A stretch of DNA of 64,000 nt from Formosa undariae. Its GTDB lineage: Bacteria; Bacteroidota; Bacteroidia; Flavobacteriales; Flavobacteriaceae. Below, in pieces: positions 19,801 to 27,138 of this stretch (position 1 is the first letter of the stretch; each line of letters begins with the position of its first letter). Location: positions 248,001 to 312,000 of the forward strand of contig NZ_JBHMEZ010000001.1 of the NCBI RefSeq assembly GCF_042427615.1, in the 5' to 3' direction. The translations under genes were made by a program, and so were the position numbers. The notes beneath the pieces were generated by a model, which saw only the letters and a program-made list of their open reading frames with translations, searched no databases and had not been told where the DNA came from.

Positions 19801-21276
19801 GTGTGCATTCGCATCCTGTTTATCTACATAATAGGTATTATTTGTAGCTATTAATTTAACATCATGCTTCTTAGCAAATGCAATCAAGACAGGATTAACA
19901 CGATTTTCGTCCTCCTGATTATGACGCATTAATTCGATATATAAATCATCGCCAAATTGTTCTTTCCACCAGATCAAGGCTTCCTCAGCCTGATTTTCTC
20001 CGACATTTAGAACTTTACTTGGCACTTCTCCGTAAAGGTTTCCGGTTAAAACAATAAGGTCTTCCTTATACTGTTCTATCAGTTTTTTATCGATTCTTGG
20101 TACATAATAAAAACCTTCTGTAAATGCTGCAGACGATAATTTTGCTAAATTATGATACCCATTTTTATTCTTCGCGATAATGACGATCTGGTAACCATTA
20201 TCTTTTCTAGTCTTATCTAAATGGTTCTCACAAACAAAAAACTCACACCCTAAAAGAGGTTTCATTTCATTTAAATCAGGTGTCCGCCCTGCCGCAATAG
20301 ACTCTTCATTTTTTTCCTTTACACCTTTGTTATGATTAATAACTGCTCTTACAAAGTGAAAAGCCCCCATCATATTCGCATGATCGGTAAGTGCTACACC
20401 AATCATATTTTGCTTGGCTGCAGCGGCTACCAAATTCGGAATACTTATGGTAGATTGTAATATTGATAATTGGGTATGATTATGCAAATGCGCAAAATTA
20501 GCATCTGATAACTGTGATATATTTTGTTTGATTTCGGCTGCTGAAAGATCTGTTGCTTGCGCTTTTTGTAAACGCTCATTAATCTTTGCACTCGCCTTTT
20601 TTAAGTTGATGTGTTTTAAACCAATCAACTGAATCTCTTGCGGATTTGCTTTATTGAAATTCTCGAAATAATCTGGCTGAACATCTAAAGCTTCAACCGT
20701 AAATTCTTTTCGTCTTATCAATTCGAAGAAACAACGTGTGGTTGCCTCCACATCGGCAGTCGCATTATGCGCTTCACCAAAAGGTTTATTAAATAAAAAC
20801 TGATGCAGTTCGGTTAAGGTTGGCAATTTAAATCGTCCTCCTCGTCCACCAGGAATCTCACATAACTTTGCTGTTAACTCTGTACAGGTATCTAGAACCG
20901 GAAGTTCTTGCAATTGATTGGCAACATCCTCTCTAAAAAATTCTGCCCCCATAATATTAAGGTCGAATCCTACGTTTTGCCCAACAACAAACTTCGTTTT
21001 ACTAAGTGCAATATTAAATTTCTCTAAAACCTCTGCTAATGGAATTCCCTGTTCTTCGGCTAATTCTGTAGAGATCCCGTGAATTTTTTCGGCATCATAA
21101 GGAATATTAAAGCCTTCTGGTTTTACCAAATAATCTTGATGTTCGATACAATTCCCAAGTTCGTCATGCAATTGCCATGCAATTTGTATACATCTTGGCC
21201 AGTTATCTGTATCGCTAAAGGGTGCGTCCCAGCGCTTTGGCAAACCTGTTGTTTCGGTATCGAATATTAAGTACAT
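16888..21276 (-). CDS. dnaE: DNA polymerase III alpha subunit with fused N-terminal 3'-5' exonuclease domain
   Basis: 1462 residues, about 300 longer than classical DnaE. Residues 1-~190 form a DnaQ/DEDDh exonuclease: D6-T-E8 in IFDTETTG, then GQNVGFDLNIM and HNATADVEAT. A PHP domain starts near 263 (HLHNHTQLS, LTDHANM). The C-family polymerase follows, with catalytic Asp in PDIDIDFDD near 688-696, YQEQVMLLSQ, and the helix-hairpin and OB domains toward the C-terminus (GVITDVQHR). It is the replicative polymerase. The fused proofreader differs from PolC, where the exonuclease interrupts the PHP domain. The gene is alone on the minus strand. Confidence 0.95.
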   Translation of the reverse strand: MYLIFDTETTGLPKRWDAPFSDTDNWPRCIQIAWQLHDELGNCIEHQDYLVKPEGFNIPYDAEKIHGISTELAEEQGIPLAEVLEKFNIALSKTKFVVGQNVGFDLNIMGAEFFREDVANQLQELPVLDTCTELTAKLCEIPGGRGGRFKLPTLTELHQFLFNKPFGEAHNATADVEATTRCFFELIRRKEFTVEALDVQPDYFENFNKANPQEIQLIGLKHINLKKASAKINERLQKAQATDLSAAEIKQNISQLSDANFAHLHNHTQLSILQSTISIPNLVAAAAKQNMIGVALTDHANMMGAFHFVRAVINHNKGVKEKNEESIAAGRTPDLNEMKPLLGCEFFVCENHLDKTRKDNGYQIVIIAKNKNGYHNLAKLSSAAFTEGFYYVPRIDKKLIEQYKEDLIVLTGNLYGEVPSKVLNVGENQAEEALIWWKEQFGDDLYIELMRHNQEDENRVNPVLIAFAKKHDVKLIATNNTYYVDKQDANAHDVLLCVRDGEKQATPIGRGRGYRYGMPNQEYYFKSSDEMKTLFKDIPEAITNIQGLVDKIEIYELARNVLLPKFDIPEKFQHAEDDVDGGKRGENAFLRDITYKGAKIRYGEELSAEVIERLDFELSVIEKTGYPGYFLIVEDFIREARKMDVSVGPGRGSAAGSVVAYCLWITNIDPMLYNLLFERFLNPDRVSMPDIDIDFDDEGRSRVMDYVIAKYGSNQVAQIITYGTMAAKSSIRDTARVLDLPLFEADRIAKLIPNMSKLNKIFGLDEKGLKEKFRAEDLEKVNELIGLADGNNLEAETLNLARRLEGSVRNTGIHACGVIITPDDITKFVPVSLAKDSNLYVTQFDNSVVEDAGLLKMDFLGLKTLTLIKDTVKIVKAKHDILLDPENFPLDDVKTYELFQRGETVGVFQYESPGMQKHMQSLKPTVFDDLIAMNALYRPGPMEYIPSFISRKHGDEEIEYDLPAMEEYLKETYGITVYQEQVMLLSQKLADFTKGEADVLRKAMGKKQIAVLDKMKPKFIDQASAKGHDATKLEKIWKDWEAFASYAFNKSHSTCYAWIAYQTAYLKAHYPAEYMAAVLSNNMNDIKQVTFFMEECKRMKLDVLGPDVNESFYKFSVNDDYAVRFGMGAVKGVGHGAVMTIVNNREKNGHYKSIFDLAKRIDLRAANKKAFENLALAGGFDCFTDTHRAQYFYDDGDGITFLEKAVKYGNKHQENENSAQVSLFGEASDVQIEEPLVPPADEWGNMEKLAREKEVVGIYISGHPLDDFKIEMKSFCNANLSMLRNLEACLNAELTFGGVITDVQHRVSKMGKGWALFTIDDYNDSFEFRIFGEDYLKFRHFFVVNSFVHVKTFVREGWVNKDTGKKSEPRIQFNSFQLLHDVMDQYAKKLSIQLNIANLTENKVSDLKHLFDTHVGTKLLNFLVYDQEDKVKLPMVSRTQKITISQELLHALEEQEVFYKLN

Positions 21277-21361
21277 AAAATCTGTTGTGCTAAAAAATGA
21301 GGAGGTTAAAAGTAAGAATTATTAAGGGGTTTTCGACTGCTCTTAACAACCTTTTATAAAC

Positions 21362-21391
21362 AAAAAAAAGCAACACTTTGTGTTGCTTTGT
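21362..21391 (-). terminator. Terminator between the lipoprotein gene and dnaE
   Basis: AAAGCAACAC - TTT - GTGTTGCTTT stem with the minus-strand U8 tract. It ends the lipoprotein transcript and isolates dnaE. Confidence 0.85.
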
Positions 21392-21413
21392 ATTATCCTA
21401 TATTTATTTAAAA

Positions 21414-21884
21414 CTATTCCGTTTTAAATGGCACTCTAAAAAACACGCCTTGATTAATATTAATCTTTTCTAATCCGTCATTATCATAAGCTGTAAACCA
21501 AAACTCACCGCTAACATACCCTTCTACACCATTAAGTTCTGTAATACTTATAATGCCTTCAGAATAAAATACAGTAGGATCATTAACCGCACTAAATAAT
21601 GTAGAATATTCAATACCATTTACATCTGTAAATGTTGCTTTTGATGTTCTACCAGCCCCTAATGTATCTACTCCAATTTCATAAGGAGCTTCTAGCGCGA
21701 TGACTTCGCCATTAAACACAGCAGACACCGTTAAAACATCCGACACTCTAGAAGCTTCTTCAGAAGTCGATTTCCAAACCTCATCTCCTTTATTAGCTTG
21801 AAATGCAGGATCGTTAAATTCTACATTATCATCACAGGAAATAAACATTAAACAAATTATAAATATGGTAGACCAAGTTTTCAT
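21414..21884 (-). CDS. Lipoprotein, DUF6252-like
   Basis: 156 residues with a lipoprotein signal: hydrophobic segment then lipobox MFISC, lipidation at C17, followed by acidic DDN. The C-terminal half (GYVSGEFWFTAYDN, then GVFFRVPF) has the small beta-sandwich pattern of flavobacterial DUF6252-type lipoproteins, a match made from memory and not certain. Envelope location is likely. It is divergent from rpsP and ends at a strong terminator, so it is transcribed alone. Function unknown. Confidence 0.75.
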   Translation of the reverse strand: MKTWSTIFIICLMFISCDDNVEFNDPAFQANKGDEVWKSTSEEASRVSDVLTVSAVFNGEVIALEAPYEIGVDTLGAGRTSKATFTDVNGIEYSTLFSAVNDPTVFYSEGIISITELNGVEGYVSGEFWFTAYDNDGLEKININQGVFFRVPFKTE

Positions 21885-21979
21885 CTTTTGAGCATCTTTT
21901 TAATTAAGAATTCAAAAATAAGGTAAATTAAGTTTATCATTTCATTTAAATTAAGTTACTGAAGATTAAAAAATTATAT

Positions 21980-21987
21980 TATCTTTG
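21980..21987 (+). promoter_or_regulatory. Strong -7 promoter element (TATCTTTG) for rpsP
   Basis: TATCTTTGCA is the form seen at highly expressed Flavobacteriaceae genes. Initiation near 21993 gives a ~40-base leader that contains a small hairpin, GAGGT-CGAGA-ACCTC (22005-22019). Confidence 0.75.
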
Positions 21988-22034
21988 CAGGCTTATTAAT
22001 AACCGAGGTCGAGAACCTCAAATAATTAATTATT

Positions 22035-22559
22035 ATGCCTGTAAAAATTAGATTACAAAGACATGGTAAAAAAGGGAAACCTTTTTACTGGATCGTAGCA
22101 GCTGATGCAAGATCAAAAAGAGATGGTAAATACTTAGAAAAATTAGGTATCTACAATCCAAACACAAACCCTGCAACTATCGAATTAGATGTAAACGGTG
22201 CTGTAACATGGTTACAAAACGGTGCACAACCTACAGATACTGCAAAAGCTATTTTATCTTACAAAGGTGCAATGCTTAAAAATCACCTTGCTGGTGGTGT
22301 TAGAAAAGGTGCTTTAACTGAAGAGCAAGCAGAAGCTAAATTTACTGCTTGGTTAGAAGAAAAAACTGGTAAAGTAGACTCTAAAAAAGATGGTTTAGCA
22401 AAAGCTGACGCTGATGCTAAAGCAAAAGCTTTAGATGCTGAAAAAGCTGTTAACGATGCAAGAACTGCTGCTGCCGCTGAGGCTGAAGCAGAAGCTAAGG
22501 CTGCTGAAGAAGCTGCTAATGCTACTCCTGCAGAAGAAACTTCAAACGAAGAGGAATAA
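22035..22559 (+). CDS. rpsP: 30S ribosomal protein S16 with long Ala/Glu-rich tail
   Basis: 174 residues. The first ~80 are a normal S16 (KIRLQRHGKKGKPFYWIV, LEKLGIYNPNTNP). The rest is a low-complexity Ala/Lys/Glu extension rich in helix formers (DADAKAKALDAEKA, AEAEAEAKAAEEA) ending in acidic residues. Long S16 tails are common in Bacteroidota, but their role is unknown. Component of the 30S subunit, near the 5' domain of 16S rRNA. It heads the rpsP-rimM unit, with a terminator between the two that likely lowers rimM expression. Confidence 0.96.
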   Translation: MPVKIRLQRHGKKGKPFYWIVAADARSKRDGKYLEKLGIYNPNTNPATIELDVNGAVTWLQNGAQPTDTAKAILSYKGAMLKNHLAGGVRKGALTEEQAEAKFTAWLEEKTGKVDSKKDGLAKADADAKAKALDAEKAVNDARTAAAAEAEAEAKAAEEAANATPAEETSNEEE

Positions 22560-22581
22560 AAAATTAATTTTTTATACTTTT

Positions 22582-22612
22582 AAAACCTGACAATTCTTTG
22601 TCAGGTTTTTTT
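22582..22612 (+). terminator. Terminator/attenuator between rpsP and rimM
   Basis: CCTGACAA, loop TTCT, TTGTCAGG followed by seven T. It lies 23 bases after the rpsP stop. Read-through would feed rimM. Confidence 0.88.
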
Positions 22613-22624
22613 ATTTAAAATATT

Positions 22625-23155
22625 ATGAAAAAAGAAGACTGTTTCTTTCTTGGAAAGATTGTAAAAAAATATAGTTTTAAAGGTGAATTGCTAATAAAAC
22701 TAGACACCGACGAACCTGAATTATTCGAAGACATGGATTCTGTCTTTATCGATTTACGGAATAATTTAGTACCCTTTTTTATTGAATCATCTCAACTTCA
22801 CAAATCAGAATTATTACGTATTAAGTTTGAAGATGTAGATTCTGAAGCCGATGCTGATGCTTTAATGAAATCGGATTTATACTTACCCCTTAGTTTTTTA
22901 CCGGAATTAGAAGGTAACAAATTCTATTTTCATGAAATTATAGGGTTTACCGTCGAAGATATTAACTTCGGAAAAGTAGGTATTGTACAATCTATTAACG
23001 ATTCTACAGCACAAGCGCTTTTCGAAATAGATCGTGATGGTATTGAAATTTTAATTCCGATGAACGACGAATTTATATCAAAAGTAGACAAACCTAACAA
23101 AACCATTTTTGTAGAAACTCCTGAAGGTTTAATTGATTTGTATTTGGAAGAGTAA
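22625..23155 (+). CDS. rimM: Ribosome maturation factor RimM
   Basis: 176 residues, normal length. The N-terminal RimM domain begins FLGKIVKKYSFKGELLIKLDTD, the typical GKI...G..GE.. pattern, and the C-terminal PRC-barrel is recognisable around FYFHEIIGFTVED and LIPMNDEFI. It assists 16S processing and assembly of the 30S head by binding S19. It follows rpsP, the usual order in Bacteroidota, separated by an intrinsic terminator. No promoter of its own is obvious, so it probably depends on read-through. Confidence 0.93.
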   Translation: MKKEDCFFLGKIVKKYSFKGELLIKLDTDEPELFEDMDSVFIDLRNNLVPFFIESSQLHKSELLRIKFEDVDSEADADALMKSDLYLPLSFLPELEGNKFYFHEIIGFTVEDINFGKVGIVQSINDSTAQALFEIDRDGIEILIPMNDEFISKVDKPNKTIFVETPEGLIDLYLEE

Positions 23156-23176
23156 ATCTCATTTTTAATAAAACAA

Positions 23177-23207
23177 TACTTCGGAAAGCCCCCCTTTCCG
23201 AAGTATA
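23177..23207. other. Perfect inverted repeat between rimM and the tRNA methyltransferase gene
   Basis: ATACTTCGGAAAG, loop of C residues, CTTTCCGAAGTAT: 13 paired bases and no T tract. It can form a stable hairpin in either transcript. It may be a rho-independent-like or RNA-stability element; the role is not clear. Confidence 0.6.
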
Positions 23208-23222
23208 TATTACAGCCTTATT

Positions 23223-23936
23223 ATGAGTAAACCGTTTAAATTCAAGGAATTCACTATTAATCAAGATCGTTGTGCTATGAAAATTGGTACAGATGGCGTA
23301 TTACTTGGTGCTTGGGCAAGCTTGGCCCATCGTCCATTTTCGGCACTTGATATTGGTGCAGGAACCGGAGTTATTTCTTTAATGCTAGCGCAGCGTAGTG
23401 GTATAGAGGTTATTGACGCCATGGAAATTGACGACGCGGCTTACGAACAATGTGTAGAAAATTTTGAAAATGCACCTTGGGCAGATCGCTTATTTTGTTA
23501 TCACGCCGCTCTAGAAGAATTTGTGGACGAAATTGAAGACGAATACGATCTTATTATTTCAAATCCGCCCTTCTATTCGGAAGATTATAAAACGAATAAT
23601 GAACAACGTGATTTGGCACGTTTTGCAGAAGCGCTTCCTTTTGACCATTTAATAGATAGTGCTTCAAAATTATTATCGGAACATGGTACATTTTGTTTGA
23701 TTGTTCCTTTTAAAGAAGAAGCGACTATTATTGATTTAGCATCTAAGGTAGACTTGTTTCCTAATAAAATTCTACACGTAAAGGGTAATCCTGATTCAGA
23801 AATAAAACGCAGTTTAATACAGTTATCATTCGAAAAAACTGATCTTGAAATAAACGCACTTATTATTGAAACTGAACGCCATAAATACACCGAAGACTAC
23901 ATTAAGCTTACAAAAGATTTCTATTTAAAGATGTAA
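23223..23936 (+). CDS. trmN6: tRNA1(Val) (adenine37-N6)-methyltransferase family protein
   Basis: 237 residues. SAM-binding motif I ALDIGAGTGVISLMLAQ lies near residues 40-56, and the amino-methyltransferase motif IV is seen as N-P-P-F-Y (LIISNPPFYSED), typical of N6-adenine methylation. The N-terminal KFKEFTINQDRCAMKIGTDG matches YfiC/TrmN6, which modifies A37 of tRNA1(Val). Length equals the family norm. It follows rimM by 67 bases with a hairpin between them. The substrate is assigned by family only. Confidence 0.85.
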   Translation: MSKPFKFKEFTINQDRCAMKIGTDGVLLGAWASLAHRPFSALDIGAGTGVISLMLAQRSGIEVIDAMEIDDAAYEQCVENFENAPWADRLFCYHAALEEFVDEIEDEYDLIISNPPFYSEDYKTNNEQRDLARFAEALPFDHLIDSASKLLSEHGTFCLIVPFKEEATIIDLASKVDLFPNKILHVKGNPDSEIKRSLIQLSFEKTDLEINALIIETERHKYTEDYIKLTKDFYLKM

Positions 23937-23944
23937 TGTTTTGC

Positions 23945-23973
23945 TGAGTAATCGTTAAATTTGAGATTACTCA
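23945..23973. other. Hairpin containing a -7-like element before the acyl-CoA dehydrogenase gene
   Basis: TGAGTAATC (23945-23953) and GATTACTCA (23965-23973) are inverted repeats. The loop holds TAAATTTG (23956-23963), a match to TAnnTTTG. This could be the promoter of the gene at 24019 overlapped by an operator-like dyad, or simply the 3' hairpin of the upstream transcript. Confidence 0.4.
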
Positions 23974-24018
23974 CTATAGATAAGCGCACCAATTTCTTAT
24001 CTAAAAAACATTAGCGGT

Positions 24019-25197
24019 ATGAAACCAGATCTATTTGAAGCACCCGATTATTACAATCTAGACGATTTATTATCCGATGAGCACAAATTAGTTCGCGATG
24101 CCGCTAGAGCATGGGTAAAACGGGATGTCTCTCCGATTATTGAGGACTACGCCCAAAAAGCAGAATTTCCGAAACAAATTATTAGTGGCCTTGCAGAAAT
24201 TGGAGCTTTCGGTCCTTATATTCCAGAAGAATATGGCGGTGCTGGATTAGATCAGATTTCGTACGGACTAATTATGCAAGAAATTGAACGGGGTGATTCC
24301 GGGATTCGAAGTACAGCTTCTGTGCAATCGTCCTTAGTTATGTATCCCATTTGGAAATATGGAAACGAAACACAGCGTAAAAGATACTTACCTAAATTGG
24401 CTAGTGGCGAATGGATAGGGTGTTTTGGGCTAACCGAACCGGACCATGGCTCTAATCCGTCGGGAATGACCACCAACTTTAAAGATATGGGAGACCACTA
24501 TCTTCTAAATGGTGCAAAAATGTGGATTTCAAACGCACCGTTTGCACAAGTTGCTGTGGTTTGGGCAAAAGATGAAACTGGACGTATTCACGGTTTACTT
24601 GTAGAGCGTGGTATGGAAGGTTTTACAACTCCAGAAACTCACAACAAATGGTCGCTTCGTGCTTCGGCTACAGGCGAATTAATTTTTGATAATGTTATAA
24701 TTCCAAAAGAAAATCTACTACCCAATAAATCTGGATTAGGTGCACCACTTGGTTGTTTAGATTCTGCTAGATATGGAATTGCTTGGGGTGCCATTGGTGC
24801 TGCTATGGATTGTTACGACACCGCTTTACGCTATAGTAAGGAACGTATGCAGTTTGGCAAACCTATTGGACAGTTTCAACTGCAACAAAAAAAGTTAGCC
24901 GAAATGATTACCGAAATCACCAAAGCACAATTATTAACCTGGCGTCTTGGTGTATTAAAAAATGAAAACAAAGCAACTTCTGCTCAAATTTCTATGGCAA
25001 AACGCAACAATGTAGACATGGCTATAACGATTGCTAGAAATGCAAGGCAAATGTTGGGAGGTATGGGTATTACGGGAGAATACAGTATTATGCGTCATTC
25101 AATGAACCTTGAGAGTGTGATTACTTATGAAGGGACACACGATATTCATCTCTTAATAACGGGATTAGATATTACGGGATTAAATGCTTTTAAGTAA
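24019..25197 (+). CDS. Acyl-CoA dehydrogenase, glutaryl-CoA dehydrogenase-like
   Basis: 392 residues, the standard ACAD length. FAD/substrate motifs CFGLTEPDHGSNPSGM (about residues 135-150) and MWISNA are present. The C-terminal QMLGGMGITGEY and the block VITYEGTHDIHLL carry the catalytic Glu in the position used by glutaryl-CoA dehydrogenases. No signal peptide. Likely a cytoplasmic flavoenzyme passing electrons to ETF, in lysine/tryptophan or other acyl-CoA breakdown. Glutaryl-CoA specificity is inferred from overall similarity. It is transcribed alone, with a bidirectional terminator downstream. Confidence 0.88.
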   Translation: MKPDLFEAPDYYNLDDLLSDEHKLVRDAARAWVKRDVSPIIEDYAQKAEFPKQIISGLAEIGAFGPYIPEEYGGAGLDQISYGLIMQEIERGDSGIRSTASVQSSLVMYPIWKYGNETQRKRYLPKLASGEWIGCFGLTEPDHGSNPSGMTTNFKDMGDHYLLNGAKMWISNAPFAQVAVVWAKDETGRIHGLLVERGMEGFTTPETHNKWSLRASATGELIFDNVIIPKENLLPNKSGLGAPLGCLDSARYGIAWGAIGAAMDCYDTALRYSKERMQFGKPIGQFQLQQKKLAEMITEITKAQLLTWRLGVLKNENKATSAQISMAKRNNVDMAITIARNARQMLGGMGITGEYSIMRHSMNLESVITYEGTHDIHLLITGLDITGLNAFK

Positions 25198-25331
25198 TAA
25201 CATAATTATGATCTAAATTCGTTTATCAATTAATTTCAGGTAAGATTAGATTCCGCGCATTACAAGTCTTGAAATTGAGTAAATATCAGACGGCATAGAG
25301 ATTCATTTTTTACATATTTACAATATACAAC

Positions 25332-25372
25332 AATACCCAAAACAACTTTTTAAGTAAGCTGTTTTGGGTATT
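25332..25372. terminator. Bidirectional terminator
   Basis: AATACCCAAAACA / TGTTTTGGGTATT inverted repeat with a ~15-base loop, between the convergent acyl-CoA dehydrogenase and ferredoxin genes. A T-rich run (TTCTATTTTT) follows on the plus strand. Confidence 0.7.
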
Positions 25373-25401
25373 CTATTTTTAATTTAAGCAATAAAAATTA
25401 T

Positions 25402-25737
25402 CTAACTCTCTGGAGCAAGTGTAACTTTTAAACCTTCCATAGCTGGTGTCATTTGAATCTGACAACCTAAGCGGCTATTGTCTTTAACATTAAACGCTTC
25501 AGAAAGCATTGCTTCTTCGTCGTCTTGCATCTCTGGTAATTCAGTATCAGATTCCACATAACACTGACAAGAAGCACACATTGCCATTCCACCACAAACA
25601 CCAATTGTACCTTCTGGAGCCAGCTCGTAAGAACGAACGACTTCCATTAAATTCATGGCCATATCTGTAGGTGCTACAACATCGTGCATTACCCCATCTC
25701 TATCTGTAATCTTAATATTTATATCTTGCTCTTCCAT
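25402..25737 (-). CDS. 2Fe-2S ferredoxin (adrenodoxin-type)
   Basis: 111 residues. The cluster ligands are C48-x5-C54-x2-C57 (GVCGGMAMCASCQC) and C92 (RLGCQ), the adrenodoxin/ISC-ferredoxin spacing. It is acidic overall. Probable electron carrier reduced by the ferredoxin reductase encoded 61 bases upstream. It is last in a minus-strand cluster with Mrp and NifU-like genes, so a role in Fe-S cluster assembly or in feeding electrons to biosynthetic enzymes is plausible. The redox partner is inferred from neighbourhood. Confidence 0.92.
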   Translation of the reverse strand: MEEQDINIKITDRDGVMHDVVAPTDMAMNLMEVVRSYELAPEGTIGVCGGMAMCASCQCYVESDTELPEMQDDEEAMLSEAFNVKDNSRLGCQIQMTPAMEGLKVTLAPES

Positions 25738-25798
25738 AGTTTGTACTACTCGGTTGGTTGATTAATAAAACATCGACCAAAACTACACTTTTATTTTT

Positions 25799-26860
25799 TT
25801 ATTTAATAGCCTTAACTACAGCTTTTGGAGATTCTTTTCTAGACCCGTCAAATCCATCAATACCGCTTACCGTTGTATACTTAAGCACGTATTTCTTCCC
25901 TGGATTAATAATTTTATACGCCGATTGACACATTAACGTTGCCTCATGAAATCCGCATAAAATCAATTTTAATTTTCCTGGATAGGTATTTACATCTCCA
26001 ATAGCATAAATCCCTGGAATGTTCGTTTGGTAATCCAAAGCGTTATCCACTTTTATCGCATTCTTTTCAATTTCAAGTCCCCAGTTTCCTATAGGACCTA
26101 ATTTTGGAGACAATCCGAAAAGCGGAATAAAATGATCTGTTTCTATGATAAATTCTTTATCGATGTGCTGAGATTGCGCAACAACGACACCTTCAACTTT
26201 ATTATGACCAATAACATTAATGACTTCGGCAGGAGTTACTAATTTTATTTTTCCTTTCGACGTTAATTCCTGAACTTTTTCAACAGAATCTAAAGCGCCT
26301 CGGAACTCATTTCTTCGGTGAATTAAAGTCACTTCTGAAGCGATATCTGCCAAGAAGATACTCCAATCTAGTGCAGAATCTCCTCCACCAGAAATCACAA
26401 CACGTTTGTCGCGATATACTTCTGGATCTTTAATGAAATATTCAACACCCTTATCCTCAAATGAAGCAATGTTAGGAATAAGTGGTTTTCTTGGCTCAAA
26501 ACTCCCTAAACCACCAGCAATTGCAACAATTGGGGCTTGATGTTTAGTGCCTTTATTTGTTGTCACGATAAACGAACCATCTTCTTGTTTTTCAACTGTT
26601 TCTGCACGTTCTCCTAAGGTAAAACCAGGTTCGAATTGCTTAGATTGTTCCAAAAGATTTTTGGTTAAATCTCCAGCCAATATTTCTGGAAAACCAGGAA
26701 TATCGTAAATTGGTTTTTTAGGATATAATTCTGAACATTGTCCACCTGCTTGTGGTAAAGCATCAATTAAATGACACTTTAATTTTAATAATCCAGCTTC
26801 GAAAACGGTAAATAATCCAGTTGGGCCTGCGCCAATAATTAGAATGTCTGTCTTAATCAT
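25799..26860 (-). CDS. Thioredoxin reductase-type ferredoxin-NAD(P)H oxidoreductase
   Basis: 353 residues. The FAD GxGxxG motif is at the N-terminus (DILIIGAGPTGLFTVFEAG), and the NAD(P)H-binding GGGDSALDW lies near the middle. YAIGDVNTYPGK is the C-terminal FAD contact. The CxxC of true thioredoxin reductases is absent, as in the YumC-type ferredoxin reductases. The adjacent ferredoxin gene supports this assignment. It would transfer electrons between NADPH and the 2Fe-2S ferredoxin in the cytoplasm. Second-last gene of the Fe-S cluster on the minus strand. Confidence 0.9.
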   Translation of the reverse strand: MIKTDILIIGAGPTGLFTVFEAGLLKLKCHLIDALPQAGGQCSELYPKKPIYDIPGFPEILAGDLTKNLLEQSKQFEPGFTLGERAETVEKQEDGSFIVTTNKGTKHQAPIVAIAGGLGSFEPRKPLIPNIASFEDKGVEYFIKDPEVYRDKRVVISGGGDSALDWSIFLADIASEVTLIHRRNEFRGALDSVEKVQELTSKGKIKLVTPAEVINVIGHNKVEGVVVAQSQHIDKEFIIETDHFIPLFGLSPKLGPIGNWGLEIEKNAIKVDNALDYQTNIPGIYAIGDVNTYPGKLKLILCGFHEATLMCQSAYKIINPGKKYVLKYTTVSGIDGFDGSRKESPKAVVKAIK

Positions 26861-26895
26861 GTATTAGTCTCTTCTAAAAAGTATCGCTACTTTTT

Positions 26896-27135
26896 TTATT
26901 CTACATTTATCACTTGCTCTATTTGAGGTACATACTTTTTAATAGTCATTTCTACCCCCGATTTTAACGTCATTTGATTTACGCTACAACCGACACATGC
27001 TCCTTGAAGTTGCACGCGAACTAATTTATCATCTTCTATAGAAATTAGAGAAATATTTCCTCCATCACTTTCTAAAAACGGACGGATTTCATCTAACGCT
27101 TTCTCTACATTTAATCTTATTTCTTCTGAAGTCAT
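26896..27135 (-). CDS. NifU C-terminal-domain Fe-S scaffold protein
   Basis: 79 residues, only the Nfu/NifU C-terminal domain. Signature C47-V-G-C50 within GACVGCSVNQMTLKSGVE, preceded by FLESDGGNISL. Two such CxxC motifs from a dimer hold a 4Fe-4S cluster for transfer to target proteins. It lies 3 bases after the Mrp gene and 35 bases before the ferredoxin reductase, indicating a shared transcript. The very short length matches stand-alone Nfu proteins in Bacteroidota. Confidence 0.93.
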   Translation of the reverse strand: MTSEEIRLNVEKALDEIRPFLESDGGNISLISIEDDKLVRVQLQGACVGCSVNQMTLKSGVEMTIKKYVPQIEQVINVE

Positions 27136-27138
27136 AAC

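Noticed and set aside
17827..21270. Several plus-strand frames of 60-120 residues within dnaE
   Set aside because: All lie antisense inside the conserved dnaE coding sequence and show no recognisable protein features.
21990..22034. Riboswitch or ribosomal-protein leader before rpsP
   Set aside because: The leader is only ~40 bases with one 5-bp hairpin, too small for a known riboswitch.
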